A DNA stretch of 6,081 nucleotides from JABJJH01 sp047631095. Lineage in GTDB: Bacteria; Pseudomonadota; Alphaproteobacteria; UBA8366; GCA-2717185. The notes under the pieces are model-generated. The model was not told the DNA's origin. It worked only from the letters and a program-made list of their open reading frames with translations, and did no database searches. Below are positions 5,771-6,081 of this stretch, piece after piece. The stretch is from NCBI GenBank assembly GCA_047631095.1, contig JBLHZD010000254.1, positions 1 to 6,081 on the forward strand, given 5' to 3'. The stretch's first letter is position 1. Each line of letters begins with the position of its first letter. Position numbers and translations under genes: made by a program.

Positions 5771-6081
5771 ATGGACAAGAACGACATAGGCTTCACTTCG
5801 GCGACCGACCTCGCCGCGCTCATTCGAAACAAGGAACTCTCCCCCGTGGAGGTCGCAGACGCCGCCATTGAGCGCGTAGAGCGTCTGAACCCGGTTATCA
5901 ACGCCTTTTGCCACATGAACTTTGACCAAACCCGACGCGACGCCCGTACGGCGGAAGACGCCGTCATGCGCGGTGATGATCTGGGCCTGCTGCATGGCGT
6001 GCCTTTTTCGATCAAGGACATGGTCGCGGTCAAAGGCATGAAGATGTGTTCCGGCTCCGCTATATTTGCCGACCGCGTCAT
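5771..6081 (+). CDS. Amidase-signature family enzyme, N-terminal part (cut by the window edge)
   Basis: Only the first 103 residues of a protein expected to have about 450-500 are present. The N-terminal helix FTSATDLAALIRNKELSPVEV (8-28), the IERVERLNPVINAF segment (33-46) and LGLLHGVPFSIKDMVAVKG (71-89) are characteristic of amidase-signature enzymes (GatA, acylamidases, allophanate hydrolase and similar). Lys82 in SIKD is the expected lysine of the Ser-cisSer-Lys triad, and MCSGS (92-96) is in the usual place; the two serines of the triad lie beyond the window. These enzymes hydrolyse amides or transfer ammonia. Placement after a dioxygenase, rather than between gatC and gatB, favours a stand-alone catabolic amidase over the Glu-tRNA amidotransferase subunit. 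The ATG at 5771 has only a weak purine-rich sequence upstream (AATAAGAAAA), suggesting translation linked to the preceding gene. Truncation is due to the window. Confidence 0.9.
   Translation, partial: MDKNDIGFTSATDLAALIRNKELSPVEVADAAIERVERLNPVINAFCHMNFDQTRRDARTAEDAVMRGDDLGLLHGVPFSIKDMVAVKGMKMCSGSAIFADRV

Overview
The window looks like a piece of an alphaproteobacterial-type chromosome. The genes are GC-rich with G/C-leaning third positions, the gaps between them are clearly AT-richer, and the content (class III aminotransferase, FAH-family hydratase, crotonase, TauD/TfdA dioxygenase, amidase) is typical of metabolically versatile soil or marine alphaproteobacteria. The taxon is inferred from gene style only; there is no marker gene here.

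Layout, left to right. Bases 1-643 are AT-rich and hold no gene I can defend. One frame is open from the left edge to 362 and could be the tail of an upstream gene, and several short inverted repeats lie closer to the first gene. A probable two-gene plus-strand operon follows: a PLP-dependent class III aminotransferase related to glutamate-1-semialdehyde aminomutase (644-2026), then a 2-keto-4-pentenoate hydratase/FAH-family protein (2056-2883). Converging on it is a minus-strand enoyl-CoA hydratase/isomerase-family gene (2912-3685); the two stop codons form the ends of one imperfect hairpin. A divergent AT-rich spacer (3686-3873) carries small repeats. It is followed by an exported trypsin-like serine protease (3874-4770). 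Last come a TauD/TfdA-type Fe(II)/2-oxoglutarate dioxygenase (4885-5733) and, 37 bases on, the first third or so of an amidase-signature enzyme (5771 to the right edge). These two probably form a second operon running off the window.

How they may work together. Aminotransferase, hydratase, crotonase, dioxygenase and amidase would fit breakdown of some nitrogen-containing organic acid or amide: oxygenative attack, amide hydrolysis, transamination, hydration of an unsaturated keto acid, and beta-oxidation-like steps. This is inference from families. No substrate can be read from the sequence, and three transcription units in two orientations argue against one single operon. The protease looks unrelated to that chemistry.

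I see no RNA gene, CRISPR array, insertion sequence, phage gene or defence system. The most useful leads are a crotonase lacking one of the two classical catalytic glutamates, a PDZ-less secreted protease with a cysteine-containing N-terminal module, a repeated CTGG/CCAGAA motif in the spacers, and overlapping hairpins before the dioxygenase gene. None amounts to strong evidence for a new system.
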